In this document: piece by piece, positions 8,765-17,900 of the stretch
Numbering within the stretch: the first letter of the stretch is position 1
Layout: every line of letters starts with the position of its first letter
From: Rhodoferax potami
GTDB taxonomy: Bacteria; Pseudomonadota; Gammaproteobacteria; Burkholderiales; Burkholderiaceae_C
Direction: 5' to 3'
NCBI RefSeq assembly: GCF_032193805.1
Contig: NZ_JAVBIK010000001.1
Coordinates: 2,811,001-2,875,000, forward strand
DNA: 64,000 bases
Notes under the pieces: model-generated
What the model was told of the DNA's origin: nothing
What the model saw: the letters and a program-made list of their open reading frames with translations, nothing else
Databases searched by the model: none
Program-made: the position numbers and the translations under genes

Positions 8765-8802
8765 CGTGGTTCAGAGAGGTTTAGGCCTCTCGCCCACGTT
8801 TT
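8764..8802 (+). terminator. Stem-loop with T tract after secB
   Basis: Two nested stems: an outer ACGTGG/CCACGT pair (8764-8769 with 8794-8799) and an inner GAGAGG/CCTCTC pair (8774-8779 with 8786-8791), followed by TTTT. It could be a weak terminator or a processing site, as gpsA starts only 17 bp beyond. Confidence 0.5.
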
Positions 8803-8818
8803 ATCAGCGCAAGTAGCT

Positions 8819-9844
8819 ATGAAAATCATAGTAATCGGCGCAGGGGCCTGGGGTACGGCGCTCGCCATCAGCGCTGCCCGTAATGAACGGCAAGCGCACG
8901 CAGTGACCTTGTGGGCGCGAGATGCTGTTGCGGTGCAGCAGATGGCGGCAGAGCGCGTGAATCATCGCTACTTGCCCGGTTGCGGCTTTCCGCCGGCTTT
9001 GAATGTCACGAACGAAGACATTTCCAAGCTGTTGGCTCCGTCGGATGGTCGCAGCTTTGATCTTGTGATCATCGCTACGCCCATGGCCGGGTTGCGGTCG
9101 ACCTTGCAACAAGTGGCCCAGACGCAGTGCACTGTGGCTTGGTTGTGCAAGGGATTTGAAGCGCCCTTGGAGCCGGGTGCGCCCGGTTTGCTGGGGTACG
9201 AAGTTTTGCAGTCCGTAGCCCCCCATTTGCAAGCGGGGGTATTGAGTGGACCTAGCTTTGCCCAAGAAGTGGCAGCCGGACAACCAACTGCTTTGGTCGC
9301 CGCGAGCCCGCATGAGTCGGTGCGGCGCTTGCTGGTCGAGGCCTTTCACAGCCCTGAACTTCGTGTGTATGCCAATGAAGACGTTGCAGGGGTCGAGGTT
9401 GGCGGTGCAGTGAAAAATGTGCTGGCGATCGCAACCGGCTTATGCGATGGCCTTCATCTCGGGCTGAATGCACGTGCCGCCCTGATCACCCGCGGATTGG
9501 CAGAAATGACCCGGCTTGGCATCGCACTCGGTGCGAAAGCAGAAACTTTCATGGGTCTGAGCGGCTTGGGAGATTTGGTCCTTACCGCCACGGGTGACCT
9601 GTCGCGCAACCGCAAGGTGGGCCAAGCCTTGGCAGCCAACAAAACGCTGGAGCAGGCAGTGGCGGAATTGGGCCATGTGGCCGAAGGTGTGTACAGCGCG
9701 CGTACCGTATGGCAGCGCGCCAGCACCTTGGGTGTACCGATGCCGATCACCCAGGCGGTGGTGGGTTTGCTGGACGGGCAGTTAAAAGCCCATCAGGCAG
9801 TCGCTGCGCTGATGGGCCGGGGGCCGGTTTCCGAGGTTTACTAG
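8819..9844 (+). CDS. gpsA: NAD(P)+-dependent glycerol-3-phosphate dehydrogenase
   Basis: The 341-aa enzyme reduces dihydroxyacetone phosphate to sn-glycerol 3-phosphate for phospholipid synthesis. The Rossmann motif [10 protein letters not shown] is at residues 7-16; further family motifs are SGPSFAQEV, the catalytic Lys in [11 protein letters not shown], and [23 protein letters not shown]. It ends the rhodanese-grxC-secB-gpsA run and its stop lies 2 bp from that of the convergent cphA, so there is no room for a separate terminator. Confidence 0.96.
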   Translation: MKIIVIGAGAWGTALAISAARNERQAHAVTLWARDAVAVQQMAAERVNHRYLPGCGFPPALNVTNEDISKLLAPSDGRSFDLVIIATPMAGLRSTLQQVAQTQCTVAWLCKGFEAPLEPGAPGLLGYEVLQSVAPHLQAGVLSGPSFAQEVAAGQPTALVAASPHESVRRLLVEAFHSPELRVYANEDVAGVEVGGAVKNVLAIATGLCDGLHLGLNARAALITRGLAEMTRLGIALGAKAETFMGLSGLGDLVLTATGDLSRNRKVGQALAANKTLEQAVAELGHVAEGVYSARTVWQRASTLGVPMPITQAVVGLLDGQLKAHQAVAALMGRGPVSEVY

Positions 9845-9846
9845 GC

Positions 9847-12420
9847 TCAGGTGTCGCTGGCCACTTTGGCGGCGATGTGGGCCATCGCCTCCCCGACCTG
9901 ATCGACCAAAACCAGGCACAACTCTCCGGGCTGGAGTTTGTTCATGGCTGAGTCGATCGCAAGAAACTCGCCGAACACTTCGGATTGTTCTTTGGTTCGC
10001 TTAGCGTTGACCAAGCCTTCGCGCAGCAAGGCTAGTACCTCGCCATCATTGCGGCCCCGTTGGCATTGGTCTTCGAACATCACGACTTCGTCAAAGGCAT
10101 CGCCCAGGATTTCTGTTTGCTGGCGGATATCTTGGTCGCGGCGGTCGCCAGCGCCACTGATCACGACAGACCTGCGAGTAGCCGGCAAGGCTTGCACCGC
10201 TTGCACGAGCGCCAGCATCGCATCAGGGTTGTGGCCGTAATCGGCGATCACGGTGGCACCCCGGTACTTGAACAGGTTGAATCGGCCTGCAGCGTTGTGA
10301 CTGTCATTGGAAAAATTGGCCAAGCCTTTGCGAATCACATCCCACGAAATACCCAAAGACCAAGCCGCTGCCACGCTGGCCATGACGTTGTCGACCTGGA
10401 AGCCGATTGCGCCGTTCAGGGTGATAGGCACTTCGCTCAGTGCAATCGTTTGTAGCGTGTCGCCTTTGCTGGCCACAATGTTTCCGCCCTCCACGTAGAC
10501 GACGGCTTGGCCTTGTGCACGGTGGGTGGCCATCACAGGATGGGTAATGTCCGCCGCAAAGAAAATGACTTCTCCTTTGCACTTGGGTGCCATTTTTGCC
10601 ACGATCGGGTCTGCGGCATTGAGCACTGCGGCACCGGTGGGCGCGACGTTTTGCACAATGACACGCTTGAGCACGGCCAACTCGTTGACGGTCGTAATGA
10701 AGTTCAAGCCGAGATGGTCACCACTACCGATGTTGGTCACCACCGCTACGTCGCAGTGGTCAAAAGCCAAACCTTCCCGAAGAATGCCACCGCGCGCCGT
10801 TTCCAGCACTGCGGCATCGACGTCCGGGTGTAGCAACACGCTCTTGGCACTCTTGGGGCCGCTGCAGTCACCTGTGTCGATGCAGTCGCCGTTGACGTAA
10901 ACACCGTCGGTATTGGTCATGCCGACTCGCATGCCGTTCTGATTCAGCAAGTGAGAGATCAGTCGCACCGTTGTCGTTTTGCCGTTGGTGCCGGTCACAG
11001 CCACGATGGGAATGCGACCGTTCTGGCCTTTTTTGAACATGCTGCCGATGATGGCTTCGCCCACTGCCCGGCCTTTACCAAAAGAGGGCGACAAATGCAT
11101 GCGCAAGCCAGGTGCTGCGTTGACCTCGACAATGCCGCCGCCTTGCTCTTCCAGCGGGCGGAGAATGGTGTCACACACCACGTCAACACCGCAGATATCC
11201 AGGCCCACCATGTGAGCGGCAGCGATGGCGCGAGCGGCAACATCCGGATGCACATCATCCGTCACGTCTGTGGCGGAGCCACCGGTCGAGAGATTCGCGT
11301 TATTGCGCAAATTCACCCGTTGGCCTTTGGCGGGCACCGAGTCTGCGTTGAAGCCTTGATTCGCGAGGGTCGTTTTCGCGATTTCATCAAAACGGATCTT
11401 CGTGAGCGAGGTGGAATGCCCTGAGCCGCGTCTTGGGTCGGCGTTCACCTGGGCCACCAGTTCCGCAATGGTGTGCACCCCATCGCCCACCACTTTGGGC
11501 GGGTCCCGACGGGCTGCCGCAACCAATTTGTCGCCTACCACCAGCAAGCGGAAATCATTACCCGGCATGAAACGTTCCACAAGAACGTCATCGCGGAATT
11601 CTTTGGCGACCTCAAAAGCCCGGATCAATTGTTCCCGGCTGGTGATGTTGACGGTGACGCCTTTGCCCTGGTTGCCGTCGTTGGGCTTGACCACGACGGG
11701 CAAGCCGATTTCTTGAGCTGCAGCCCACGCGTCATCCGCATCGACCACAGAGCGCCCACCGGGCACCGGCACACCCGCAGCAGACAACAGCTTTTTGGTG
11801 AGTTCCTTGTCTTGTGCGATGGCTTCGGCGATCGCGCTGGTCACATCCATTTCAGCGGCTTGGATACGACGTTGTTTGCTGCCCCACCCGAGGCGCACCA
11901 TGCTGCCCTCGGTCATGCGGCTGTAAGGGATGCCACGTGCCACTGCGGCGTCCACAATAGAGCCTGTGCTTGGCCCGAGGCGTACATCTTCATCCAGCTC
12001 TCGCAGGGCCTCAAGGGCAGCTTGCAAGTCAAAGGGCGTGTCGTGCAGCGCGGAGTTGCAGAGTTTTTCTGCCCACTCCATGGCCAAGTGGCCGACTTCC
12101 TCTTCGCTGTATTCCACAACCACCTGGTAGACGTGTTTGTCAACCGTCGGTGTGGTGCAGCTGAAGGTCACTGGGCAGCCGGCTTGGGCTTGCAATCCCA
12201 AGGCGACCAACTCCAAAACGCGCGCCAAAGACACGCTCTCCAAGTGACCAACCGGTTGGAAGGGGCTGACCTCCGGAAAGCGCGCCCGGAGTTTGGCCTC
12301 AAAGCCCGGGATGGAGGACACGGCGTCCTCTTCCGCGGTGCAAATCACAACCGATTGAATGGCTGTGTGGTGGCTCCACAAGTTGGGGCCGCGTAATGCG
12401 CGAATGCGGGTAACTTCCAT
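9847..12420 (-). CDS. cphA: Cyanophycin synthetase
   Basis: An 857-aa ATP-dependent ligase that builds cyanophycin, an Asp backbone with Arg side chains, as cytosolic nitrogen reserve. There are three parts: an N-terminal domain (MEVTRIRALRGPNLW), an ATP-grasp domain (about 215-470, PVVVKPNDGNQGKGVTVN) that adds Asp, and a Mur-ligase-like domain with intact P-loop GTNGKTTT near 476 that adds Arg. The true start is taken at 12420, where homology begins; the open frame extends 30 codons upstream into the preceding gene. It follows the paralogous synthetase gene by 8 bp. Length matches standard CphA (about 870 aa). Confidence 0.94.
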   Translation of the reverse strand: MEVTRIRALRGPNLWSHHTAIQSVVICTAEEDAVSSIPGFEAKLRARFPEVSPFQPVGHLESVSLARVLELVALGLQAQAGCPVTFSCTTPTVDKHVYQVVVEYSEEEVGHLAMEWAEKLCNSALHDTPFDLQAALEALRELDEDVRLGPSTGSIVDAAVARGIPYSRMTEGSMVRLGWGSKQRRIQAAEMDVTSAIAEAIAQDKELTKKLLSAAGVPVPGGRSVVDADDAWAAAQEIGLPVVVKPNDGNQGKGVTVNITSREQLIRAFEVAKEFRDDVLVERFMPGNDFRLLVVGDKLVAAARRDPPKVVGDGVHTIAELVAQVNADPRRGSGHSTSLTKIRFDEIAKTTLANQGFNADSVPAKGQRVNLRNNANLSTGGSATDVTDDVHPDVAARAIAAAHMVGLDICGVDVVCDTILRPLEEQGGGIVEVNAAPGLRMHLSPSFGKGRAVGEAIIGSMFKKGQNGRIPIVAVTGTNGKTTTVRLISHLLNQNGMRVGMTNTDGVYVNGDCIDTGDCSGPKSAKSVLLHPDVDAAVLETARGGILREGLAFDHCDVAVVTNIGSGDHLGLNFITTVNELAVLKRVIVQNVAPTGAAVLNAADPIVAKMAPKCKGEVIFFAADITHPVMATHRAQGQAVVYVEGGNIVASKGDTLQTIALSEVPITLNGAIGFQVDNVMASVAAAWSLGISWDVIRKGLANFSNDSHNAAGRFNLFKYRGATVIADYGHNPDAMLALVQAVQALPATRRSVVISGAGDRRDQDIRQQTEILGDAFDEVVMFEDQCQRGRNDGEVLALLREGLVNAKRTKEQSEVFGEFLAIDSAMNKLQPGELCLVLVDQVGEAMAHIAAKVASDT

Positions 12421-12428
12421 GGCTGAGC

Positions 12429-14603
12429 TCAGTAAGGTGTTTTCTTGGGGGTGGACTCGAAGGTGCGCAAACCGGCACCGATCAACTCCACCGGGATGTC
12501 GAGTGCCCACGCTGCGCTGATAGCTGCCATGACCATCTCCGGCTTTTCCGCTTTCGCAGGCTTGAGGGTCGAGAGTGGGATCATGGAAATATCCTGATCG
12601 CCTTGCGCAAGGACGATTTCTCCGGCGCGCAGAAACACGGTTCGCCCGCCTTTGCTGCGGTGCGTCTGTATAGCGGGTGCTGTCTCATCCAGGGCATAGA
12701 AAATGACCTTGCCGTCACACAGCTCAGCCAGCTCTACCACTTGCGCGTCTGCCGCATTGAGCACCGCAGTTCCGCTGGGCAGCACCACGTCGACTTGTGT
12801 TCGCGCTACTTTGTAAGCCTGCTCCGCATCCAGAATGTCGAACTCCACCAGATCTTGGGTGTTGCTGATGTCCGTCACCACGCCCACGGCACAGCGGTCG
12901 TAGGCCAAGCCCTCTGCCAGGATCATGCGGCTGCTGTTTTCAAACACCGCCGCTTGCACCGAGCGGTTGATCAGCACGCGCTGGCTCGGTTCCCAATGGG
13001 CACTGTCACGACTGTCGATTTGGCGCCCGTCGAGGTACAGGCCCTCGCTGCACGCCAGGCCCACATGCTTGCCGCTTATGTGCACCAGCCAGGCAATCAG
13101 GCGCGCAAGCCTGCCCGTATGTTGGGTGCCGGTGACCCCGATCACAGGAATCCGCGCTTCCGCGTCCGGTGTGAACAGGTGCTCCACGATGGCCTTGCCG
13201 ACATTGCGTGGAGTACCCACTGCTGGTTTGATGTGAAACAGCAAGCCAGGGCTGGCATTGACCTCGATGACCGCGCCGCGCTGGCTCTTGAGGGGTTTAG
13301 AGCAGTCTTCTAGCACCATATCAATGCCGGCAATATCCAGGCCCACCACCCGCGCAGCCAGTGCCGCAGCGGCGGCCACTGTGGGGTGAACTTCGTCAGT
13401 GACGTCCCACGCGACGTTGCCATTGCGCTGAATCAAAACACGTTGCCCACTCGCCGGGACCGACTCAGGTGTAAGCCCTGCACGGCGCAACACCAGTTGG
13501 ACCTCCGGGCTTTTCTCGGGTTCTATGGGTGAGAGCGGCAATTCTTCGGCTTCGCCACGGCGGGGGTCGCTGTTGATTTGGGTGTTCACCAATTGGGTGA
13601 CGGTGGATTGGCCATCACCGGTGACCCACGCAGACTCTCCACGGGCTGCTGCAACTACCTGTTTGCCCACCACCAACAGGCGATGCTCATTGCCGGGGAT
13701 GAACTTTTCGACAATCACACTGCCGCCGCTTTGCTCTTTGGCCACATGAAAGGCGGTCTCTACACTGGCTTGGTCGGATAGGTCCAGTGTGACACCCCGC
13801 CCATGGTTCCCATCGTAGGGTTTGACGGCGACGGGCAAACCAATATCTTGCGCTGCTTCCCAGGCTTTTTCAGGAGAGTTCACCAAAGTGCCTTCCGGCA
13901 CCGGCACGCCACAAGCCTTCAGCAGGCTTTTGGTCAGATCTTTGTCACTGGCGATTTCTTCTGCAATGGCAGACGTCTGGTCGGTTTCTGCCGTCCAGAT
14001 CCGGCGTTGTGCAATGCCGTAACCCAGTTGGACTAGGTTGCCCTCGGTCAATCGAATAGACGGAATGCCGCGATCGGTGGCCGCATCCACAATATTGGAG
14101 GTGCTGGGCCCGAGACACAGGGAGTCGACCATGTCGCGCAACTCGGTCAATTGGGCTTCGAGGGCATAGGCGGTGTCATTGATGGCGGCCATGATCAAAT
14201 CGCGGGCCACCACCAGCGCCTTGCGTCCAATTTGCTCTTGGCGGGTGCGGAAGGCTATTTTGTAGACCCCGGGCTTGGACATCTGGCGCGCTTTGCCAAA
14301 ACTGGTCTGCATCCCGCTGAGGTTTTGAATCTCAAGGGCCACATGTTCCATGATGTGGGCTGCCCATGTACCTTCACGCAAGCGCTCCAGAAAGCCGCCG
14401 CGCACCCCGGGACTGCATTTGTGCTCAATCAAGCCGGGTAGCCAAGTCGTCAAGCGCTCGTAAAAGCCGGGCAGCGTGTTGGAAGGGAAGTCTTCCAGCT
14501 CACCGATGTCCACCCAAGCCTCGATCACCGGGCGATAGGTCCAGATATTGGGGCCACGAAGGTGTGTGACCCGCAGGATTTCAATATTTTTCTTGGCTGT
14601 CAT
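12429..14603 (-). CDS. Cyanophycin synthetase paralogue with degenerate Mur domain (CphA'/CphA2-like)
   Basis: A 724-aa relative of CphA. The N-terminal domain (RVTHLRGPNIWTYRP) and the ATP-grasp domain (PVAVKPYDGNHGRGVTLD) look complete, but the Mur-ligase P-loop reads GVTGTQHTGRL in place of GTNGKTTT, losing the Lys-Thr that hold ATP, and the protein stops about 130 residues short of its neighbour. It should therefore keep only the ATP-grasp reaction, if any. Known relatives are CphA' of Cupriavidus and the truncated CphA2 of cyanobacteria, which joins Asp-Arg dipeptides. It is the first gene of a two-gene operon with cphA. The change is in frame, so it is not a sequencing slip. Confidence 0.85.
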   Translation of the reverse strand: MTAKKNIEILRVTHLRGPNIWTYRPVIEAWVDIGELEDFPSNTLPGFYERLTTWLPGLIEHKCSPGVRGGFLERLREGTWAAHIMEHVALEIQNLSGMQTSFGKARQMSKPGVYKIAFRTRQEQIGRKALVVARDLIMAAINDTAYALEAQLTELRDMVDSLCLGPSTSNIVDAATDRGIPSIRLTEGNLVQLGYGIAQRRIWTAETDQTSAIAEEIASDKDLTKSLLKACGVPVPEGTLVNSPEKAWEAAQDIGLPVAVKPYDGNHGRGVTLDLSDQASVETAFHVAKEQSGGSVIVEKFIPGNEHRLLVVGKQVVAAARGESAWVTGDGQSTVTQLVNTQINSDPRRGEAEELPLSPIEPEKSPEVQLVLRRAGLTPESVPASGQRVLIQRNGNVAWDVTDEVHPTVAAAAALAARVVGLDIAGIDMVLEDCSKPLKSQRGAVIEVNASPGLLFHIKPAVGTPRNVGKAIVEHLFTPDAEARIPVIGVTGTQHTGRLARLIAWLVHISGKHVGLACSEGLYLDGRQIDSRDSAHWEPSQRVLINRSVQAAVFENSSRMILAEGLAYDRCAVGVVTDISNTQDLVEFDILDAEQAYKVARTQVDVVLPSGTAVLNAADAQVVELAELCDGKVIFYALDETAPAIQTHRSKGGRTVFLRAGEIVLAQGDQDISMIPLSTLKPAKAEKPEMVMAAISAAWALDIPVELIGAGLRTFESTPKKTPY

Positions 14604-14784
14604 GGCTTATTGGGAAAGAGCGGTCCACCATTGTTACGCGCAATGCGTTGAGTATTCTCGCTCACAGAAGCGGCTCACTTCGACTGCTGTGCGCTTGCGC
14701 GTAGTATCGACGGCCTGAAGATGGGCGGCCCGTGAGGCCCGCCACTTTGAAAAACTGACTCAAATTCATCCTTTTTTGCGATCC

Positions 14785-17043
14785 ATGACTTCCGAAGCCC
14801 CTGCTTTTTCTGCGCTATCCGGCGATTTGCCTTCTGCCTGGCGGGAAGCGGTTCAAAAACAACTCCGTCCCCATGAGAACGTCTTGGCTGCGCTGGAGGT
14901 TGACCTTGACCAACAACTGCACTTTGTGAAGGGGCTGGTGCTGCTCACCAACCAGCGGTTGCTCGCCTGTGAGGGGTCAACGCAGATTTGGTCTGGTTGG
15001 GACTTGCAGGCCGGCCAGACACTGCTGCATCACGATCATGCTGGTGTGGGGCACCTGAACCTGGTGGACGCCAGCGCGTTGCGCGGCAGTTGGCGGTTTA
15101 CCCTGGGGCAGAACCTGCAGGCGATTCGCTTGGTCGATCAATTCCATTCCCAGCTGGAAAGCACCGTGTCCGGCAAGCCTCTTGCCCAAGCGCTCACACA
15201 GGTGTGCCCGAGTTGCAAGGCGCCGTTGGACCCTGAGCAGGAAGAGTGCCCGGTGTGTACAAAAGTGGTTCACACGCCGCCCAGCACTTGGACTTTGTTT
15301 CGCCTGTGGCGGTTTGCGCGGCCCTACCGCGGGCAGCTCCTCCTCGGCTTTTTCCTGACGCTGTTGGGCACTGCGGCCAATCTGGTCCCGCCGTATCTGA
15401 CGATGCCCCTGATGGACAACGTATTGATCCCGTTCCAGAACGGCCAAAAAATTGATCCGATGTTGGTGGGCATGTACATGGGTGGCTTGCTCGGGTCGGC
15501 ACTGCTGGCGTGGGTGTTGAGTTGGGCCAAGACGTACATCCTCGCGCTTGTCTCGGAGCGTATTGGCGCCGACTTGCGCACGACGACCTACGAACACCTT
15601 TTGCGCTTGTCGCTCGAATACTTTGGTGGCAAGCGGACCGGGGATTTGATGTCGCGCATCGGCAGCGAAAGTGACCGGATCTGCGTGTTTTTGTCGCTGC
15701 ACCTGTTGGACTTCGCGACCGATGTGATCATGCTCACGATGACCGCCATCATCCTCTTCTCCATCAACCCTTGGTTGGCGGTAGTGACCTTGGTGCCGCT
15801 CCCTTTCATTGCCTGGATGATCCACTTTGTGCGGGATCGCCTGCGCACCGGGTTCGAGAAAATCGACCGTGTGTGGGGTGAGGTGACCAATGTGTTGGCC
15901 GACACCATCCCCGGTATCCGGGTAGTAAAGGCGTTTGCGCAAGAGACCCGCGAAGCCAGCCGCTTCCGTGAGGCCAACAAGCACAACTTGGTGGTCAATG
16001 ACCGCATCAACAAAATCTGGTCGCTGTTTTCGCCCAGCGTTTCGTTTTTGACCGAGCTGGGCCTGCTGGTGGTGTGGGCGTTTGGTATCTGGCAAGTGTC
16101 CAAGGGTGAGATTACTGTGGGCGTTTTGACGGCATTCATTGCCTACATCAGCCGCTTTTACGGACGCTTGGATTCCATGAGCCGTATTGTGTCGGTGACC
16201 CAAAAGTCAGCTTCTGCAGCCAAACGAATCTTTGACATTCTGGACCACGTATCCAGCGTGCCAGAGCCGGTGAACCCGGTTCCGATGGGCAAGGTCCAGG
16301 GCAGCATTGAGGTGCGCGATGTGGGCTTCCGCTACGGCAATCGCGAGGTCAACCGCGGCATCAATCTGAAAATCGCCCCCGGAGAAATGGTGGGTCTCGT
16401 GGGCCACAGTGGTTCCGGCAAAAGTACGCTGGTCAATCTGATTTGCCGTTTCTACGACGTATCAGAGGGCGCAATTCTGGTGGACGGTGTGGACATCCGC
16501 TCGTATGCCATTTCGGACTACCGCCAGAACATTGGCCTCGTGTTGCAAGAGCCATTTTTGTTCTTCGGCACGATTGCCGACAACATCGCATACGGCAAGC
16601 CTGATGCGACCCGTGCGCAAATCATCGCAGCAGCTCGGGCGGCCCATGCCCACGAGTTCATTTTGCGTTTGCCCCAAGGGTACGACTCCATGGTGGGTGA
16701 GCGCGGCCAAGGCCTGTCCGGCGGCGAGCGTCAACGTATCTCGATTGCGCGTGCGTTGCTGATTGACCCCCGGATACTGATCCTTGATGAGGCAACCTCG
16801 TCAGTGGACTCAGAGACCGAGAAAGAGATTCAAAAGGCGCTGGAGAACCTGGTACAAGGCCGCACCACGATTGCGATTGCGCACCGCTTGTCGACCCTGC
16901 ACCGTGCGGACCGCTTGGTCGTGCTGGATCGCGGCAAGGTGGTAGAGGAGGGCACCCATGATGCGCTGATGGCGACCGAGGGTGCGTACTTCAACCTGTA
17001 CCAAGCGCAAGCCCGCAACAACTTGATTGAGGAGGCCGCATGA
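14785..17043 (+). CDS. Cyanophycin-associated ABC exporter (fused permease-ATPase) with N-terminal PH-like and zinc-ribbon region
   Basis: A 752-aa half transporter. Residues 1-130 are soluble and resemble a PH-like (YdbS-type) fold with LVLLTNQRLL. Residues 141-158 form a zinc ribbon with two CxxC pairs (C141/C144, C155/C158). Six transmembrane helices follow (about 175-480), then the ATPase with Walker A GHSGSGKST near 540, signature LSGGERQ near 645 and Walker B ILILDEATS. The start at 14785 is an ATG; the in-frame TTG at 14776 is less likely. The gene is divergent from the cyanophycin genes across 181 bp and overlaps the DUF1854 gene by 4 bp. This pair is known to occur beside cphA in Burkholderiales; its substrate is not known. 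Confidence 0.85.
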   Translation: MTSEAPAFSALSGDLPSAWREAVQKQLRPHENVLAALEVDLDQQLHFVKGLVLLTNQRLLACEGSTQIWSGWDLQAGQTLLHHDHAGVGHLNLVDASALRGSWRFTLGQNLQAIRLVDQFHSQLESTVSGKPLAQALTQVCPSCKAPLDPEQEECPVCTKVVHTPPSTWTLFRLWRFARPYRGQLLLGFFLTLLGTAANLVPPYLTMPLMDNVLIPFQNGQKIDPMLVGMYMGGLLGSALLAWVLSWAKTYILALVSERIGADLRTTTYEHLLRLSLEYFGGKRTGDLMSRIGSESDRICVFLSLHLLDFATDVIMLTMTAIILFSINPWLAVVTLVPLPFIAWMIHFVRDRLRTGFEKIDRVWGEVTNVLADTIPGIRVVKAFAQETREASRFREANKHNLVVNDRINKIWSLFSPSVSFLTELGLLVVWAFGIWQVSKGEITVGVLTAFIAYISRFYGRLDSMSRIVSVTQKSASAAKRIFDILDHVSSVPEPVNPVPMGKVQGSIEVRDVGFRYGNREVNRGINLKIAPGEMVGLVGHSGSGKSTLVNLICRFYDVSEGAILVDGVDIRSYAISDYRQNIGLVLQEPFLFFGTIADNIAYGKPDATRAQIIAAARAAHAHEFILRLPQGYDSMVGERGQGLSGGERQRISIARALLIDPRILILDEATSSVDSETEKEIQKALENLVQGRTTIAIAHRLSTLHRADRLVVLDRGKVVEEGTHDALMATEGAYFNLYQAQARNNLIEEAA

Positions 17044-17531
17044 GCGCGCTCTACACCGTGACCGCCAGCCGCTTTGCGCTGGAGCGCAACCCTTTTGGCA
17101 AGCTGGTGCTGACCAATGAAGCCGGGGAGCGCTTTGAAGGCGTGGCGCCCGTGCGCGCCTTTCCGATCCAGTCGCCCGAGGACGGTATCTCGATCGTGAG
17201 CCAAGACGGCAAAGAGGTAGGCTGGGTGGATCTGCTTGCCGATGTTCCACAACCCGCACAAGACCTGATTCGCGCGGAATTGGCCACCCGTGAATTCATG
17301 CCGGTGATTGAGCGTATCGTGTCGGTGACCAGCTTTTCAACGCCCTGCACTTGGTCGGTAGAAACCAACCGCGGGCCTACAGACTTTGTGCTGCGGGGTG
17401 ATGAGGACATCCGCAGGATTGGCAAAGGCAACGCCTTGTTGATCGCCGACGCACATGGCATTCAATACCTAGTGCGGGACCAGTTTGCCATGGATGCCCA
17501 GGGCAAAAAAATTCTCGACCGCTTTTTGTGA
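17040..17531 (+). CDS. DUF1854 family protein, cyanophycin-associated
   Basis: A 163-aa cytosolic protein with no signal or membrane segment. It has the DUF1854 features: an N-terminal RNPFGKLVLTNEAGERFEGVAPVRAFPI block, EVGWVDLLADVP, and a C-terminal GPTDFVLRGDEDIRRIG segment followed by a GIQYLVRD strand. Its ATG lies within the stop of the ABC transporter gene (ATGA overlap), so the two are translationally coupled and probably act together. Function is unknown; association with cyanophycin metabolism is inferred from genomic neighbours. Confidence 0.85.
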   Translation: MSALYTVTASRFALERNPFGKLVLTNEAGERFEGVAPVRAFPIQSPEDGISIVSQDGKEVGWVDLLADVPQPAQDLIRAELATREFMPVIERIVSVTSFSTPCTWSVETNRGPTDFVLRGDEDIRRIGKGNALLIADAHGIQYLVRDQFAMDAQGKKILDRFL

Positions 17532-17594
17532 TGTTGCCTGCCAAATCAAGCTGGGTGCGGTAACCGGACCGTTGTGACGCATTCCAAGGTTTCT

Positions 17595-17620
17595 GCCCGG
17601 GCGCAAGCTCGGGCTTTTTT
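17595..17620 (+). terminator. Rho-independent terminator after the DUF1854 gene
   Basis: An 8-bp stem (17595-17602 with 17607-17614, one G-U pair) closed by a GCAA tetraloop and followed by six T residues, 63 bp past the stop. Confidence 0.85.
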
Positions 17621-17649
17621 CATGGTGGCCCTGCCGCGCGTGTGGTGAG

Positions 17650-17890
17650 TCAGGCTTTACGTTTGAACCCCGACAGGTGCTGTGTCAAATGCATGGTATA
17701 CGCCTGTTCGTAGTCCGTTTTGCTTAGTGCGCTTTTGGCTAAACGGAGTTGCATCTTCAACCATGTTTTGAAACATGGCAGATGTGGGCTCCGGGAACCC
17801 GGTCATGGAGAACTCAATGCTCTGCGCGCAATGCTTGAGGGTCTTGCTCAAGGACCAAACAGCGTTGGAGTCCACCAGTGCAGCTAGCCC
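17650..17890 (-). pseudogene. Remnant of a DUF1569-type gene and adjacent short frame
   Basis: Between the DUF1854 gene and panC (369 bp without an intact gene) the minus strand encodes WSLSKTLKHCAQSIEFSMTG and a following FPEP motif, characteristic of the middle of DUF1569 proteins, but with no proper start: upstream the frame runs into panC. After about 50 residues homology stops. A shifted frame (17650-17754) then encodes MQLRLAKSALSKT and ends GFKRKA with its own stop, which I do not recognise. I read this as a decayed gene, possibly two joined fragments. Confidence 0.5.
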
Positions 17891-17900
17891 AAGGCCCTTG

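Noticed and set aside
13090..13140. Degenerate P-loop of the second cyanophycin synthetase as a sequencing error
   Set aside because: The surrounding frame is intact on both sides and several residues differ, not a single indel.
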